A stretch of 6,910 bases of DNA from an uncultured Chloroflexota bacterium (lineage in GTDB: Bacteria; Chloroflexota; Anaerolineae; Aggregatilineales; Phototrophicaceae). The translations under genes were made by a program, and so were the position numbers. The stretch is from contig CALMZT010000111.1 of NCBI GenBank assembly GCA_937870805.1, forward strand, positions 1 to 6,910, read 5' to 3'. How positions within the stretch are numbered: the first letter of the stretch is position 1; each line of letters starts with the position of its first letter. Shown here in pieces: positions 6,199-6,910 of the stretch. The notes below the pieces were generated by a model, which was not told where the DNA came from, searched no databases, and saw nothing but the letters and a program-made list of their open reading frames with translations.

Positions 6199-6199
6199 A

Positions 6200-6256
6200 C
6201 AGGGCGAACACGTTGGTGCGCCCCTACGAACGGGGTTGTGTTGGTTTGCCCCTACA
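6200..6256. repeat. Tandem palindromic GTAGGGGC repeat (two copies)
   Basis: Two imperfect copies lie head to tail with a 29-bp period. On the minus strand both begin GTAGGGGC (plus 6248-6255 and 6219-6226) and continue with an A/C-rich ACCAAC core. The left copy forms a hairpin, GGGCG (6202-6206) with CGCCC (6219-6223) enclosing CAC/GTG. In the right copy GGGG (6232-6235) can pair with CCCC (6249-6252). Short GC-rich repeats with this core are, from general knowledge, dispersed in many copies in Chloroflexota and cyanobacterial genomes, usually between genes. It lies directly after the stop of the BtrH-like gene, between convergent genes, and could influence 3' ends. It has no T-run. Confidence 0.7.
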
Positions 6257-6264
6257 ATTGCCAA

Positions 6265-6910
6265 CTACACGCTTTGCAGCAGGTCGATGGCGACGACTTC
6301 AGCATCATGCACGCGCATGACATGATCGCGCAGATCGGCGCGCATTGTTGCGGCTTCGGCATCCGTCAGTGGGAAATCGGTATCCATTTCTTTGCGCAGC
6401 GCATCAAGCCGCTGGCTGATCTGCTGGCGTTCGGGCAGTGAGTCGCCGCCTTGCGTCAAGAACAGTTCGTAGCGGCGGCGCATGAGTTCGCGCGCTTCTT
6501 TGAATGGCGGGATGTGATCGGGCAGCAGGGCAGTCGTCAGCGCATCCCACTCCTGTGCGGCGATACGAAACTGGCTGGCAGCGTCTTTCAGTTCCGGCTT
6601 GTTGAGCACGATTGCCGCTTCGTCAAGGAAATCAGCGTACATTCCGCGTGCGCCGTGCCCACCTGTGAAAAACAGTTCAGTGTAGTTGTAGGTGGATGTC
6701 AAACCCGCGTACATCTTGGGACCGGGTGCAAACACCTTCGCCCAACTCTTTTTGTCCTTGCCCGTGAGCAGATTCGCCCATTTCTTATAGGCGTCAAAGC
6801 CGAAGTTGGCTTTGGGTCCGACGGGCGGCTGATCGACAAAAATCCTGATACAGGCGCGTATTCCCTCGCGGATAGCGTTGGGGAGCTTGCTGAAGTCGGG
6901 ATTGCCGACG
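6265..6910 (-). CDS. BtrH/DUF4872-like protein, C-terminal part
   Basis: The frame is open from the right edge to TAG at 6265-6267, giving 214 visible residues; the true N-terminus lies outside the window, so the internal GTG at 6735 is not the start. The visible part contains VGPKANFGFDAYKKWANLL (30-48), a region with GLTSTYNYTELFFTGGHG (69-86), MYADFLDEAA (90-99), and then a long helical stretch to the end (FPLTDAEAATMRADLRDHVMRVHDAE). This order matches my memory of DUF4872, the C-terminal domain of proteins with a BtrH-type N-terminal domain. BtrH itself is an acyltransferase in butirosin assembly. Most relatives are uncharacterised, so a substrate should not be assumed, and the catalytic N-terminal domain is not visible. 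No membrane segment is seen. The gene converges with the toxin-antitoxin pair, and its 3' end appears altered by the adjacent repeat. Confidence 0.6.
   Translation of the reverse strand, partial: VGNPDFSKLPNAIREGIRACIRIFVDQPPVGPKANFGFDAYKKWANLLTGKDKKSWAKVFAPGPKMYAGLTSTYNYTELFFTGGHGARGMYADFLDEAAIVLNKPELKDAASQFRIAAQEWDALTTALLPDHIPPFKEARELMRRRYELFLTQGGDSLPERQQISQRLDALRKEMDTDFPLTDAEAATMRADLRDHVMRVHDAEVVAIDLLQSV

Noticed and set aside
6200..6256. Possible CRISPR array
   Set aside because: There are only two imperfect 29-bp-spaced units with no unique spacers between them, and no cas genes are visible.
6123..6441. Two plus-strand open frames (6123-6320 and 6238-6441)
   Set aside because: They cross the repeat and run opposite the BtrH-like gene, without ribosome sites or coherent protein character.

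Overview
The window looks like chromosomal DNA from a Chloroflexota bacterium, most likely Anaerolineae-like. This is inferred from three things: a soluble Ser/Thr kinase fused to an AAA/STAND ATPase and TPRs, a lineage-style secreted protein of unknown function, and small GC-rich hairpin repeats with a GTAGGGGC core. No 16S rRNA or other phylogenetic marker is present, so the assignment is tentative.

Layout. Positions 1-900 are AT-rich and hold the 3' end of an unrecognised gene (1-243, +) and a small helical protein gene (361-864, +). This block ends at a hairpin (867-896) that can serve as a bidirectional terminator. From about 920 the DNA is clearly GC-richer. A large minus-strand gene (922-3585) encodes an 887-residue kinase-ATPase-TPR protein with a well-formed sigma70-type promoter at 3631-3659. 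The 383-bp divergent spacer contains inverted and direct repeats. It leads to a plus-strand secreted protein gene (3969-5336, 455 aa), whose true start lies 31 codons inside the longest frame. A strong intrinsic terminator follows (5361-5392).

Next is a type II toxin-antitoxin pair on the plus strand: a ribbon-helix-helix antitoxin (5483-5761) overlapping a RelE/ParE-family toxin (5745-6116) by 17 bp. The right end carries the 3' part of a minus-strand gene of the BtrH/DUF4872-like type (6265-6910 and beyond). Two tandem 29-bp-spaced copies of a palindromic repeat lie immediately after its stop. Beyond the repeat, in the same reading frame, 18 coding-like codons precede another stop, which suggests that the repeat interrupted the original 3' end of that gene.

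The genes do not form one pathway. The kinase and the secreted protein share a divergent control region and could be co-regulated. The toxin-antitoxin pair is an independent module, and the left block looks acquired. I found no clear new multi-gene system. The points most worth a second look are the repeat-truncated gene end, the composition break near 900, the divergent control region and the uncharacterised secreted protein.
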